Shown piece by piece: positions 1 to 9,100 of a DNA stretch of 21,937 bases. This DNA comes from an uncultured Clostridia bacterium. Its GTDB lineage: Bacteria; Bacillota; Clostridia; TANB77; CAG-508. Position 1 is the stretch's first letter; the number at the start of each line of letters is the position of its first letter. Location: assembly GCA_944393455.1 (NCBI GenBank), contig CALYAH010000115.1:1-21937 (forward strand), written 5' to 3'. The notes under the pieces are model-generated. The model searched no databases and had not been told where the DNA came from. It worked only from the letters and a program-made list of their open reading frames with translations. The position numbers were made by a program, and so were the translations under genes.

Positions 1-168
1 CCATCATTTGTAGCAAGCATATTTTTCTTTATATGTGCAATACAGTCTTTCTTTGGAGGACTAATATTACAAACAATGGTTAAAAGAAGTAGACAAGATT
101 TTGAAATAAAATTAAATGAATATGCAGATAAATTTAAAACTTTAAAAAAAGACGAAATAGGAGAATAA
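1..168 (+). CDS. C-terminal tail of a membrane protein (5' truncated by window)
   Basis: Reading frame 1 is open from the first base to TAA at 166-168, giving the last 55 residues of a protein. A hydrophobic segment (about residues 2-27, with SIFFFICAI and FFGGLILQ) is followed by a basic, charged tail rich in Lys and Glu. One membrane helix plus a short cytoplasmic tail would suit the end of a GT2 glycosyltransferase of the polyprenyl-phosphate type (GtrB/DPMS-like), and the glycan operon downstream fits, but too little remains to be sure of the family. A DUF2304-type small membrane protein is another possibility. The next gene starts two bases after the stop, so both belong to one transcript. 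Its own start lies outside the window. Confidence 0.7.
   Translation, partial: PSFVASIFFFICAIQSFFGGLILQTMVKRSRQDFEIKLNEYADKFKTLKKDEIGE
159..164 (+). promoter_or_regulatory. Ribosome binding site for the ATG at 170
   Basis: AGGAGA sits 5 bases before the ATG at 170, inside the last codons of the preceding gene. It argues that translation of the DUF6020-like gene begins at 170. The ATG at 363 has only an A/T-rich stretch in front of it and no purine-rich Shine-Dalgarno. Confidence 0.75.
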
Positions 169-169
169 T

Positions 170-274
170 ATGGAAAAAATATCTAAATGTAAAAATTTAT
201 GGATATTTATATTAGCATTAATAACGACTATATGCATAAGTGTACAAGTTGTAAATCGGTTCATTTTATTTTGA
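170..274 (+). pseudogene. N-terminal fragment of the DUF6020-like gene, separated by a frameshift
   Basis: The ATG at 170 has a good ribosome binding site and opens a 34-residue frame that stops at TGA 272-274. It begins with a short charged stretch, then a hydrophobic helix (LWIFILALITTICISVQVV), as expected for the first membrane segment of the large membrane protein downstream. The frame of the long ORF is open from base 255 to 362 but has no ATG, GTG or TTG before 363, and it reads as more membrane protein (FYFDGNN, then KWIIVVAVLCILF). Skipping one base near 257 joins the two frames into a single protein of about 589 residues. I therefore read 170-1940 as one gene with a +1-type frameshift between about 245 and 262. 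It could be a true mutation, phase variation or a sequencing error; there is no long homopolymer at the site. Confidence 0.65.
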
Positions 275-362
275 TGGAAATAATTTTAAGTGGATTATAG
301 TAGTTGCAGTTTTATGTATTTTATTTAGTAAAGCATTAGAAAAATACAATAAAAGATTATTT

Positions 363-1940
363 ATGTGTTCAGGAATATATAGTTTTATAATATCTTGTTT
401 CATAATAGTAGGATACACTGCGGCAAATGAGCAGATTCCAAGTTGCAAAAAAGATATATTAATGTTGATGTGTAAATTTGAAGCATGTTTTGTATGCATT
501 ACATCTTTAATGATGATTATAATGGCAAATATACCACAAGCTATTGAAAAAGTGAAAAATATAAAAGAATGCAAATTTTTTACAGCAAATAAAAAATCTA
601 TTATGGTAGTAGCAATAGTTATATTTCTATCATATGTACCATATATATTAAATTACTATCCAGGAAATGTGTTGATAGATTCAGTAATACAAATCTTGCA
701 AGGAACAGGAGCTGTAGAGTTAACTAATCATCATCCAGTATTACATACAGAAATAATAGCTATATGTATGAACATAGGTAAAGCTATTTTTAATAGTTAT
801 CAAACAGGAGCTTTTATTTATACTTTAATACAAACAATATGTACCTCAATAATATTTTCATTTGCAATTTATTATATGGCAAGAAAAAAAGTACCTGTAG
901 TTATAAGAATATTTACGTTACTATTTTATATGTTTTGTCCAACGATATGTTTTTTCACAATAACGATGTATAAAGACATACCATTTGCTCTAGCCATTTT
1001 ATTAGCTACTATAGGATTAACAGAAATGGCAATTAATACTAAAAATTTCTTTTCTTCAAAATTAAGAATGGGATTTTTAATGCTAACTATTTTTCTTGCT
1101 ATGTTATTTAGGAATAATGGAATATATGCTATTATATTAACATTTCCATTTGTCTTAATAGTATTTAGAAAATATTATAAGAAAATATTAATAATATTTT
1201 TAACACCAATTATATTGTATGAGATTATAACAGGACCAATATATAGTGCTTTAAATATTGAGCAAGGTTCAACTAGAGAAGCGTTATCTATACCTATTCA
1301 ACAATTTGCAAGATTAATGGTATATAAACAAGATGAATTATCAGAAGAACAAAAAACAAAAATAAAACAATATTTACCTATAGAAAATTTTGAAGAATTA
1401 TATATGCCAGTTTTTGCAGATCCTATAAAATCACAATTTTCGGAAGAGGGGTTTGAAAAAGACAAAATTGGACTTATAAAATTGTATGTAGAATTAGCAT
1501 TACAATTCCCAATAGAAACAATAGAATCTTTTGTAAATGGTTCATTTGGATATTATTATCCAAATACTGTAGGTTGGGGAGTGTATACAGGAGTAAATAC
1601 AGAGCAATTTGGACAATATGAAGAATATAAGTTTGAACAAAAACCAGTTATTAAAATAGAATTACTAGACAAACTAAATGAATTTGTAAATACAAGAAAT
1701 TTACCAATAGTTAGTATGATTGTAAGTATAGGTTTTCTATTTTGGGTAATATTGGCATGTATAACTTATGTTATTTATAAAAAGCAATATAATAAATTAT
1801 TAATATTTCTACCAGTATTATTTGTTTGGCTTACGGCACTTGCTTCGCCTGTATTTGGTGAGCCAAGATATGTATATAGTATATTTACTTGTTTACCAAT
1901 CTTTATTGGTATGTCAATAAATGAAAATAAAGAACAATAA
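363..1940 (+). CDS. DUF6020-like multispanning membrane protein, probable GT-C-type glycosyltransferase (main part after frameshift)
   Basis: This 525-residue frame is a multispanning membrane protein. It carries marks I associate with the DUF6020 family and related GT-C enzymes: a YPGN...D segment in the first outer loop (from about 654), then NHHPVLHTE (about 724-750), YKD before a helix (about 969-977), an RNNG segment, and a large soluble loop in the C-terminal third with ADPIKSQF and a YYYPNT stretch. GT-C enzymes use polyprenyl-phosphate sugars on the outer face of the membrane, so a role in adding sugars to a lipid-linked or surface glycan is likely but inferred. The ATG at 363 lacks a ribosome binding site and is probably internal; the true start is likely 170 (see the fragment there). 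Seven bases separate its stop from the next start, in an operon with glycosyltransferases. Confidence 0.75.
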   Translation: MCSGIYSFIISCFIIVGYTAANEQIPSCKKDILMLMCKFEACFVCITSLMMIIMANIPQAIEKVKNIKECKFFTANKKSIMVVAIVIFLSYVPYILNYYPGNVLIDSVIQILQGTGAVELTNHHPVLHTEIIAICMNIGKAIFNSYQTGAFIYTLIQTICTSIIFSFAIYYMARKKVPVVIRIFTLLFYMFCPTICFFTITMYKDIPFALAILLATIGLTEMAINTKNFFSSKLRMGFLMLTIFLAMLFRNNGIYAIILTFPFVLIVFRKYYKKILIIFLTPIILYEIITGPIYSALNIEQGSTREALSIPIQQFARLMVYKQDELSEEQKTKIKQYLPIENFEELYMPVFADPIKSQFSEEGFEKDKIGLIKLYVELALQFPIETIESFVNGSFGYYYPNTVGWGVYTGVNTEQFGQYEEYKFEQKPVIKIELLDKLNEFVNTRNLPIVSMIVSIGFLFWVILACITYVIYKKQYNKLLIFLPVLFVWLTALASPVFGEPRYVYSIFTCLPIFIGMSINENKEQ

Positions 1941-1946
1941 AAGAGG

Positions 1947-3719
1947 ATGAAAATTTTGAAAGAAAAAATAAAAAATCTAATAACTAAAGATATATTAAAA
2001 TATTATTTTATAATAGCCATAATTTCATTTTTTATATGTACTCCACTTTTAATAGGACATGCACAAGGACAAGATTCTATATATCATTTGTCAAGAACAG
2101 TAGGGACAGAAACAGCGATAAAAGATGGACAAATACCTCCTCTTATTGCATCAAACTTTGTAAATGATTTTGGATATTCGTGGAATATATTTTATCCACC
2201 ATTACCAAACTATGTAATGATGATAATAAAAATATTTATACATTCATATGTAAAATCTTTAAATATATTAATCTTTTTAACTGTACTAGTATCAGGTATT
2301 GCAATGTTTAATTTGGTAAAAAAAATAACCAAGTCAGATAAAATATCATTACTTGCATCAATACTATATTTACTTGTACCATATAGATTAGTAGATATTT
2401 ATATAAGAGGAGCATTAGGAGAGGTATTAGCTTTTGCATTTATACCAATAGTATTTAATGGTTTATATAACATATTAGAAGATAATGGTAAAAGACATTA
2501 TCTTTTGGCAATAGGAGCAATAGGATTACTACTTTCGCATAATATAAGTACATTATTAACAATAATTGTAGCAATAATGTATTTATTAATAAATATTAAA
2601 AAAGTATTAAATAAAAAAGTTATAAAATACTTATTAATAAATGCGTGCTTTATAGTATTAATAGTAGCATTTTTCTATGGTCCAATGTTGCAAAACAAAA
2701 TGAATACAGAATATGCAGTATTTAATGAATTAAAATCTTCATCTGAAGGATTGCATGATCATAGTGTATACTTATATCAACTATTATTTGGTAAAATGCA
2801 ATATGAATGGTCATATTCTTTAAACGAAACAAATTCACAAAATATAGATATGTGTTTTGCATTAGGATTAACAATAATAATACCAATATTATTTACTCCG
2901 TTTGTATATAAAAAGATAGATAAAGATAAAAGAAAATTATATTTAACAACATTGTTATTAGGAATATTTTTTACATTGCTTACAACAACAATAATTCCTT
3001 GGACTAAATTACCAGATTTTATAAGCATTATACAATACCCATATAGATTTTTACTAATAGCAAGTTTTTTATTAGTACCTATTGCAGCAGTAAATCTTGT
3101 AAAGATGAAAGAAAACATAGATTTAGGAACAATTGCAATATATATTTTAATAGCAATTATTTATATAACACCATTGTTACAAGAAGCGCAAATTGTAAAA
3201 GGGGTAGATTGGAAAGAATTTTATAGTACAGAAAAAATAGAAGAAAATCAAAGATTTTCTAGATATTGTGCTACCTTCGAATATTTACCAAGTAAAGCAT
3301 TTAATAACATAAACTATATAGCAAATAGAAGTCAAGAACCAATTGTGCAAGCAGGATATTGTGAAATATCAGAAAGTCAAAAAGAAAATTTAGAAATAAC
3401 ATTTAGCGCTAATGATATAAAAGAAGAAACAAAGATTGAATTACCGTTTATTTATTATATGGGATATAAGGCGAGTGTAAATGGACAAAAATTAGAGGTT
3501 TCAGAATCTGACAATGGATTTGTACAAATAACATTAAACAAGGGACAAGAAGGAAAGGTAGAAGTAAAATATGAAGGAACAATGTTATATTATATATCAT
3601 TTGTGATTTCTGTGTTAGGAACTATAAGTTTTATAATTTATATAATAATATTAGAATATAAACAAAGAAGATTATTATTAGAAGGGAAAACTAAAAAGAA
3701 TAATGAAACAAAAAAGTAA
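1947..3719 (+). CDS. Large multispanning membrane protein, PTPS-related (6-pyruvoyl-tetrahydropterin synthase-related) family
   Basis: This 590-residue protein has many hydrophobic segments. After the first helix it carries GQDSIYHLSR (41-50), then GQIPP (61-65) and FYPPLP (82-87). Further on is a YPYRFL stretch at the end of a loop, and a beta-rich outer region near the C-terminus (about 410-545) before a last helix and a Lys-rich tail. This layout matches the membrane family named 'PTPS-related' (PF10131), distantly like YfhO and other GT-C proteins; despite its name the family is not linked to pterin synthesis. A role in surface-glycan transfer is inferred from the operon. GAGG directly touches the ATG at 1947, so an in-frame TTG at 1956, nine bases from GAGG, may be the real start. 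The 3' end overlaps the next gene by 17 bases. Confidence 0.8.
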   Translation: MKILKEKIKNLITKDILKYYFIIAIISFFICTPLLIGHAQGQDSIYHLSRTVGTETAIKDGQIPPLIASNFVNDFGYSWNIFYPPLPNYVMMIIKIFIHSYVKSLNILIFLTVLVSGIAMFNLVKKITKSDKISLLASILYLLVPYRLVDIYIRGALGEVLAFAFIPIVFNGLYNILEDNGKRHYLLAIGAIGLLLSHNISTLLTIIVAIMYLLINIKKVLNKKVIKYLLINACFIVLIVAFFYGPMLQNKMNTEYAVFNELKSSSEGLHDHSVYLYQLLFGKMQYEWSYSLNETNSQNIDMCFALGLTIIIPILFTPFVYKKIDKDKRKLYLTTLLLGIFFTLLTTTIIPWTKLPDFISIIQYPYRFLLIASFLLVPIAAVNLVKMKENIDLGTIAIYILIAIIYITPLLQEAQIVKGVDWKEFYSTEKIEENQRFSRYCATFEYLPSKAFNNINYIANRSQEPIVQAGYCEISESQKENLEITFSANDIKEETKIELPFIYYMGYKASVNGQKLEVSESDNGFVQITLNKGQEGKVEVKYEGTMLYYISFVISVLGTISFIIYIIILEYKQRRLLLEGKTKKNNETKK

Positions 3720-4665
3720 ACCTAAAATAAGTATAATAATTCCAGTTTATAATGTAGAAAAATACATAAAAAAATGTTTAGAAAGTCTTGCCAGTCAAAG
3801 TATGCAAGATATGGAAATTATTATTGTAAATGATGGGTCAAAGGATAAATCAGAAGAAATTATAAATAACTACAAAGAAAGCCATCCAAATATGACAATT
3901 AAATATCTAAAAAAAGAAAATGGGGGTTTAGCTTCAGCTAGAAATTATGGAGTTAAACATGCTGTTGGAGATTATTTATCTTTTATAGATCCAGATGACT
4001 ATTTAGATAAAGATTTATATAAAAATCTAGAAAAATATATGGATGAAAAAATAGATGTAATAAAATTTAAAATGAAAAAAGTAGATACTTCTGGAAAAGT
4101 AATAGAGAATTTAGATGGACCAATATTTGAAAAATGTACAGGAGAAGAAGCTTTTAAAAAACTATATGCAGTAGATAAATTTATAGATCCAGCTTGTATT
4201 TACTTATATAGAAGAGAATTTTTTGTAGAAAATAATTTTGAATATAAATTAAGATATCATGAAGATTTTGGTTTAACACCTTTAATTATTGTACAAGCTA
4301 AGAGCTTTGTATCAACCGAATTTTATGGATATTTTTATTTACAAACAGAAGAAAGTTTGACCAGAAGTAAAGATAATAAAAAAGACATTGCAAGGGCAGA
4401 AGATATGTTAGCACATTATGATAATATGATACAATTAATAGATGTATACAATATAAAAGAAGAAACTAAAGCAATAGTAAAAAAATATTATACTAATTCT
4501 ATTATTTTAAAAGCAAACATGCTAAATGCAAAAGAACAAAAAAGATATATTAAAGAAATAAAAGATAGAAAAGTATATAAAAATATTAAACCAGAGAACT
4601 TAAAACAATTTATAAAACGAATTTTATTAATGATTTCAATAAAATTATATTTGAAAATGAGGTAA
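3703..4665 (+). CDS. Family 2 glycosyltransferase (GT-A fold)
   Basis: This 320-residue enzyme has the full GT2 N-terminal domain: PKISIIIPVYNVEKYI at the start, NDGS at 43-46 (nucleotide binding), ENGGLASARN at 72-81, and the metal-binding D-x-D as DPDD at 96-99. HED at 186-188 is in the position of the usual catalytic-base region. The last 100 residues are basic and helical, without clear membrane spans, so it is probably a peripheral cytoplasmic enzyme adding a sugar from a nucleotide donor to a lipid-linked glycan. Sugar and acceptor cannot be read from sequence. Its start lies inside the previous gene (17-base overlap) with only a weak GAAGGGA about 15 bases upstream, suggesting translational coupling. 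It is a close relative of the next gene, probably by duplication, and differs in having DPDD rather than the commoner DSDD. Confidence 0.9.
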   Translation: MKQKSKPKISIIIPVYNVEKYIKKCLESLASQSMQDMEIIIVNDGSKDKSEEIINNYKESHPNMTIKYLKKENGGLASARNYGVKHAVGDYLSFIDPDDYLDKDLYKNLEKYMDEKIDVIKFKMKKVDTSGKVIENLDGPIFEKCTGEEAFKKLYAVDKFIDPACIYLYRREFFVENNFEYKLRYHEDFGLTPLIIVQAKSFVSTEFYGYFYLQTEESLTRSKDNKKDIARAEDMLAHYDNMIQLIDVYNIKEETKAIVKKYYTNSIILKANMLNAKEQKRYIKEIKDRKVYKNIKPENLKQFIKRILLMISIKLYLKMR

Positions 4666-4670
4666 AACGT

Positions 4671-5627
4671 ATGCCAAAAGTAAGTATAATAGTGCCTTTC
4701 TATAATGTAGAAAGATATATAGAAAAATGTTTAGAAACATTAGTAAACCAAACACTAGAAGATATAGAGATAATATTAGTAAATGATGGTTCAAAAGATA
4801 AAAGTATTGAAATAGTGAATAAATTTTTAGAAAAATACCCTGAAAAATTAGTATATTTCGAAAAGGAAAATGGTGGACTATCAGATGCAAGAAATTATGC
4901 TATTCCATATGCTAAAGGTGAGTATATTGCTTTTCTAGATTCTGACGATTATGTAGAAAAAGATATGTACGAAAAAATGTATCAATTAGCAAAAGAAGAA
5001 AACAGTGATATGGTAGAATGTGATTTCTATTGGGAATATCCAGAAAAAACAAAAATTGATACAGGTGCAATTTATAATGGCAAAAAAGAAATGTTAGAAA
5101 AAGTAAGAGTAGTTGCTTGGAATAAATTGATTAAAAGGGAAATATTAGAAAAAGCAAAAATAGAATTTCCAAAAGGATATAGATATGAGGATGTAGAGTT
5201 TACTTACAAATTAATACCTTATTTAGAAAAAGTATCTTTTTTAAAAAAGCCTTGTATTCATTATATTCAAAGGGAAAACTCAATTTCAAATTCACAAAAT
5301 GAAAGAACAAAAGAAATCTTTGATGTTTTAGACCACGTTATTAGGTATTATAAAGAAAAAGGAATATATGATGAGTATAAAGAAGAAATAGAATATATTT
5401 ATACAAGATATTTACTTTGTAGTTCTTTACTTAGAATGGTTAAAATAGAAGATAAAAAAATAAGAGAAGAATTATTAAATAAAACATGGATTAATTTAAA
5501 TGAAAAATTTCCAAATTGGAAAAAGAATAAAATCTTGAGAAAAAATAAAAGTGGAAAAGATTTTTATATGAAAACTATAAACAAAGTAACATATAAAATC
5601 TATTGTAAAATATTTAGGGGATTTTAG
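4671..5627 (+). CDS. Family 2 glycosyltransferase (GT-A fold), sister of the preceding gene
   Basis: This 318-residue GT2 enzyme starts with PKVSIIVPFYNVERYI. It has NDGS at 38-41, ENGGLSDARN at 66-75, the metal-binding DSDD at 90-93 and YED at 172-174 in the catalytic-base position. Lengths and motifs run parallel to the gene just upstream through the first 110 residues, so the two arose by duplication; their C-terminal halves differ, as expected if they recognise different acceptors or donors. No membrane segment is obvious. GAGG lies about 10 bases before the ATG, and five bases separate it from the previous stop. The likely role is one sugar addition in repeat-unit assembly on the cytoplasmic side; the sugar is unknown. 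Confidence 0.92.
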   Translation: MPKVSIIVPFYNVERYIEKCLETLVNQTLEDIEIILVNDGSKDKSIEIVNKFLEKYPEKLVYFEKENGGLSDARNYAIPYAKGEYIAFLDSDDYVEKDMYEKMYQLAKEENSDMVECDFYWEYPEKTKIDTGAIYNGKKEMLEKVRVVAWNKLIKREILEKAKIEFPKGYRYEDVEFTYKLIPYLEKVSFLKKPCIHYIQRENSISNSQNERTKEIFDVLDHVIRYYKEKGIYDEYKEEIEYIYTRYLLCSSLLRMVKIEDKKIREELLNKTWINLNEKFPNWKKNKILRKNKSGKDFYMKTINKVTYKIYCKIFRGF

Positions 5628-7061
5628 ATGGAAAAAGTAAAAGAAATATTAAAAAGAAAACAAATTAATATTGAGAATATACTTTGTATATTTATTATAT
5701 TATGTCCAATATTAGATATAATAAGTTTTGGATATCGAAATATATTTAATAGCAACTCTTCACCATCTACAATAATAAGACCGATTATACCAATTTTAGT
5801 TTCCATATATTTGTTTTTTAAGAGCGATAGCAAATTCAAGATTTATACTATGTTAGGTGGTTTTATATATCTAATATATGGATTACTACATCTTTATGTA
5901 TTTAGAGGTACAATAACAAAAAGCAGCTATGGAACTGTAATTCATGAGGCACAATACATTATAAATTATACTTTTATGATATTAAACTTATTTATCTATA
6001 TTTATATTTTTAGAAAAAGTAATCAAGAAGAAAAATTGGCAAAAAGTGTTTTAATAGCAAGTGGAATTTATATTATATCAATTTACATTTCTATTTTAAC
6101 TAAAACATCTTCTAGTACATATATAGAAGGAATGGGATACAAAGGATGGTTTGAATCAGGAAATAGTATTGGGGCTATTTTAATTTTATCTTTATTTATT
6201 ACGACAAAATATATTAAAAAGGAAAAAATAAGAAAATTTGCTATTCCAATTATTCTATTAGAAGGACTGTTTTTAACGTTATTACTAGGAACAAGAACAG
6301 GATTGTTTGGGTTTTTGTTAGTAATTATATTATATGGAATAACAGAGGCTACACATAGCTTAATTCATAAAGGAAAAATAAATAAAAAAGTAATTGCTGG
6401 AAGTATAGCGACCATAAGTATTATATTATTAGTAATTATAGCAATAGGTTCAACAACAATCCAAAGAAGAAAACATTTGCAAAATATTGAAAAAAATATT
6501 GTAGATGAAACAAAACAGCAAGAATCACATATTACAGGAAGTTTACTAGAGATAAAAGAAAAAATTGAACAAGGTACATTAGAAGAAAATTATATGAGTG
6601 GGCCACAAAAACAATCCATTATGGATTTATACCAAATAGCAAATAAGCTTGGTGTAAAAAATAATGACCAAAGGATGCAACAATTAATCTATAATATAGC
6701 ATTGGTAAAAAATCAAAAAAGTCCATTACATATTTTATTTGGAAATGGATATTTAGCAAACTTTAGGGAATTAGTTTTAGAGATGGAGATACCAGCATTT
6801 TTATTCAATTTTGGAATTATAGGATTTTTACTATATTTTGTGCCATTTTTAGCTATATGGGTTTATGGACTTTATCAAGGAATAAAACATAGAAAAAAAG
6901 TAGAATCTAGCGATTTAATGTTGTTTCTAGGATGTAGTTTTGTATTTGCACTATCATTTTTAGCGGGTTATACATTCTTTAATTCATCTAATATGATGAT
7001 GATTGTTGTGCTAAATACATTATTAATAAACAGAATAGAACAAATAAAAGAGGAGATATAA
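5628..7061 (+). CDS. O-antigen ligase/polymerase-like membrane protein (Wzy/WaaL type)
   Basis: This 477-residue protein has about ten or more hydrophobic segments. It carries SGNSIG at 177-182 and LLGTRTGLFG around 219-228, which match the 'S/N..G' and 'TRTG' positions of the O-antigen ligase (Wzy_C) family. A long soluble loop (about 281-368, rich in Lys, Glu and Gln) sits between the middle and last helices and ends in LFGNGYL, as in this family, where the big outer loop takes part in catalysis. By analogy it joins lipid-linked glycan units into a polymer or transfers them to an acceptor on the outer membrane face. The ATG follows the previous stop directly, with AGGGGAT upstream inside the preceding gene. 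Polymerase and ligase cannot be told apart from sequence. Confidence 0.82.
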   Translation: MEKVKEILKRKQINIENILCIFIILCPILDIISFGYRNIFNSNSSPSTIIRPIIPILVSIYLFFKSDSKFKIYTMLGGFIYLIYGLLHLYVFRGTITKSSYGTVIHEAQYIINYTFMILNLFIYIYIFRKSNQEEKLAKSVLIASGIYIISIYISILTKTSSSTYIEGMGYKGWFESGNSIGAILILSLFITTKYIKKEKIRKFAIPIILLEGLFLTLLLGTRTGLFGFLLVIILYGITEATHSLIHKGKINKKVIAGSIATISIILLVIIAIGSTTIQRRKHLQNIEKNIVDETKQQESHITGSLLEIKEKIEQGTLEENYMSGPQKQSIMDLYQIANKLGVKNNDQRMQQLIYNIALVKNQKSPLHILFGNGYLANFRELVLEMEIPAFLFNFGIIGFLLYFVPFLAIWVYGLYQGIKHRKKVESSDLMLFLGCSFVFALSFLAGYTFFNSSNMMMIVVLNTLLINRIEQIKEEI

Positions 7062-8210
7062 ATGAAAAAGATCTTATTTGGAATAACAAGTTTAACATTA
7101 GGTGGAGCAGAAAGGGTATTAGTAGATTTGGCAAATGTCTTATGTGACAAATATGATGTTACAATCTTTACTATATATGCTAAAGGTGAATTAGAAAAGC
7201 AATTAAGTCCAAAAGTAAAAAGAAAAACTTTATACCAAAATTCTTATGCAGAACTATCTAGCATGCAAAGAAAATTTATAGCTCCATTAAAAGTATTATT
7301 AGGGAAAAAATCAATTTATCGTAAAAAAATAAAAGACAATTATGATGTAGAAATTGCTTTTTTAGAAGGACCAGTGACAAGACTTTTTAGTGTGAATAAT
7401 AAAAGGACTAGAAAAATAGCTTGGATTCATAATGATATTTCTTTAGTTTTTGGAAATGGGATAAAGTCAAAAATTAAAAAGAAATTAGATAAAAAAATTT
7501 ATTCCAAATATCAAACTTTAGTATTTGTAAGTAGGGATAACTTGAAAAAATTTAGAACAGTTTATCCAGAACTTCGAAATAAATATTTAGAACCTGTCAA
7601 AAAAGAAGTGATATACAATTATATTGATAGAGAAAGTGTTATAAAAAAGGCAGAAGAAAAACAAGAAGTGGAATTTAAAACAGATACACTAAACTTTGTA
7701 ACAGTAGCAAGATTAGTAGAGCAAAAGGCGATTGATAGATTGGTAGAAGTACATAGTAAACTTATAAAAAAAGGATATTATCATAATTTTTACGTGATTG
7801 GTGATGGAGTAGAAAGAAAAAAAATAGAAGAATTGATAAAAAAGGAAAATGTGGAAAACACATTCCATTTACTTGGTAAAAAAGAAAACCCTTACCCATA
7901 TATAAAAAATGCAGATTATTTTTGTCTATTGTCTCAATTTGAAGGATATGGAATGGTTTTAGAAGAGGCTAAGATTTTAAACAAGCCAATTCTTATAACA
8001 GATACAGCAGCAAGGGAAGCAGTTGAAAAATATGAAAATAGCAAAATTTTTGAAAATACTAAAAAAGGTATTTATGATGGAATGAAAGAAATAATTAGGA
8101 AGAAAAAAACAAATTCTAATACTAACCAAAAAGAAATAGAAAAGTATGATAATCACGAAATTATAGAAAAAGTAGTAAGTATAATAGAAAAGAAGGAGAA
8201 AATCAAATGA
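7062..8210 (+). CDS. Family 4 glycosyltransferase (GT-B fold)
   Basis: This 382-residue enzyme begins with a short beta strand and GGAER at 14-18, the classic start of GT4 enzymes. In the C-terminal donor-binding domain are VARLVEQK at 215-222, VIGDG near 245-249 and the E-x7-E motif in FEGYGMVLEEA (E294 and E302), which contacts the nucleotide sugar. No membrane span is seen. It should be a retaining transferase acting in the cytoplasm, but its sugar cannot be inferred. AGGAGA lies 5 bases before the ATG, which follows directly on the previous TAA. Its end overlaps the next gene by four bases (ATGA), a sign of translational coupling. Confidence 0.92.
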   Translation: MKKILFGITSLTLGGAERVLVDLANVLCDKYDVTIFTIYAKGELEKQLSPKVKRKTLYQNSYAELSSMQRKFIAPLKVLLGKKSIYRKKIKDNYDVEIAFLEGPVTRLFSVNNKRTRKIAWIHNDISLVFGNGIKSKIKKKLDKKIYSKYQTLVFVSRDNLKKFRTVYPELRNKYLEPVKKEVIYNYIDRESVIKKAEEKQEVEFKTDTLNFVTVARLVEQKAIDRLVEVHSKLIKKGYYHNFYVIGDGVERKKIEELIKKENVENTFHLLGKKENPYPYIKNADYFCLLSQFEGYGMVLEEAKILNKPILITDTAAREAVEKYENSKIFENTKKGIYDGMKEIIRKKKTNSNTNQKEIEKYDNHEIIEKVVSIIEKKEKIK

Positions 8211-9088
8211 AAATATCAATTTTAACTCCAACTTATAATAGAGAAAAATTATTAGAAAAATTATACGAGAGTCTAGTAAAAAATTCTAAATATGGAGTGG
8301 ATATTGAATGGCTTATTATGGATGACGGTTCAAAAGACAAAACAAGAGATAAAGTAGAAAAATGGAAAAAAGAAAGTCCGTTTGAAATTAAATATTATTA
8401 CCAAGAAAATCAAGGAAAAATGATAGCGATTAATAAGTTAGTGGGATGTGCAACAGGAGATTTAATATTAGATTGTGACTCAGATGATTATTTGACAGAT
8501 AAAGCTGTTGCAATAATAAAAGAAAATTATGAGAAGTATAAAAATGAAGAAAATATTTATGGGATTTGTTTTTTGAAATATAATCAAAATAATGAAAATA
8601 TGGGAAATAAATTTAAAAATAAAAGAACAACCATGTTTAACTTATATTTTAAAGAAGGAGAAACAGGAGAAAAGGCGATTGTGTTCTTTTCTGAAATTAG
8701 AAAACAATTTAAACACGAACTAGAGAAAAAAGAAAGATTTATAACAGAAGCTAGAATGTATCATAAAATGGATTTGAAGTATGCAATGATATGTGTTAAT
8801 GAACCTATTATGATATGTGAGTATCAGGAAGGGGGATATACTAAAAATATTAGGAAAGAATTTAAGGAAAATCCATATGGTTATTATGAATATTTTAAAG
8901 AAATTTTTGACCATGATATGAAACATGTGACATTTTCTAAAAGATTGTATGTTATAAAGCATTATATTTTATTTACATGTCTTACTAATGCAGAAGATTC
9001 TTTTAGATATGTAAAGGGTATGAGTAATAAGATTTTATATATGTTTTTATATTTACCAGGAATTTTTAAGACTAAGTTAACCTTTTAA
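8207..9088 (+). CDS. Family 2 glycosyltransferase, last gene of the first glycan operon
   Basis: This 293-residue GT2 enzyme starts MKISILTPTYNREKLL. It has DDGS at 39-42, ENQGK at 67-71 and DSDD at 91-94. It is a different subgroup from the two GT2 enzymes upstream: the loop reads ENQGKMIAIN rather than ENGGLASARN, and a long charged insertion follows the D-x-D. That ENQGK form is seen in GT2 enzymes of polysaccharide clusters. The start overlaps the previous stop (ATGA) and is preceded by AAGGAG at 8193-8198. Thirteen bases after its stop the long inverted repeat begins, which probably ends the transcript. Confidence 0.9.
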   Translation: MKISILTPTYNREKLLEKLYESLVKNSKYGVDIEWLIMDDGSKDKTRDKVEKWKKESPFEIKYYYQENQGKMIAINKLVGCATGDLILDCDSDDYLTDKAVAIIKENYEKYKNEENIYGICFLKYNQNNENMGNKFKNKRTTMFNLYFKEGETGEKAIVFFSEIRKQFKHELEKKERFITEARMYHKMDLKYAMICVNEPIMICEYQEGGYTKNIRKEFKENPYGYYEYFKEIFDHDMKHVTFSKRLYVIKHYILFTCLTNAEDSFRYVKGMSNKILYMFLYLPGIFKTKLTF

Positions 9089-9100
9089 TAGCTAAAAAGT

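Noticed and set aside
266..574. Minus-strand open frame over the frameshift region
   Set aside because: It overlaps a convincing + strand membrane protein, has no ribosome binding site, and its hydrophobic content reflects the T/A-rich antisense.
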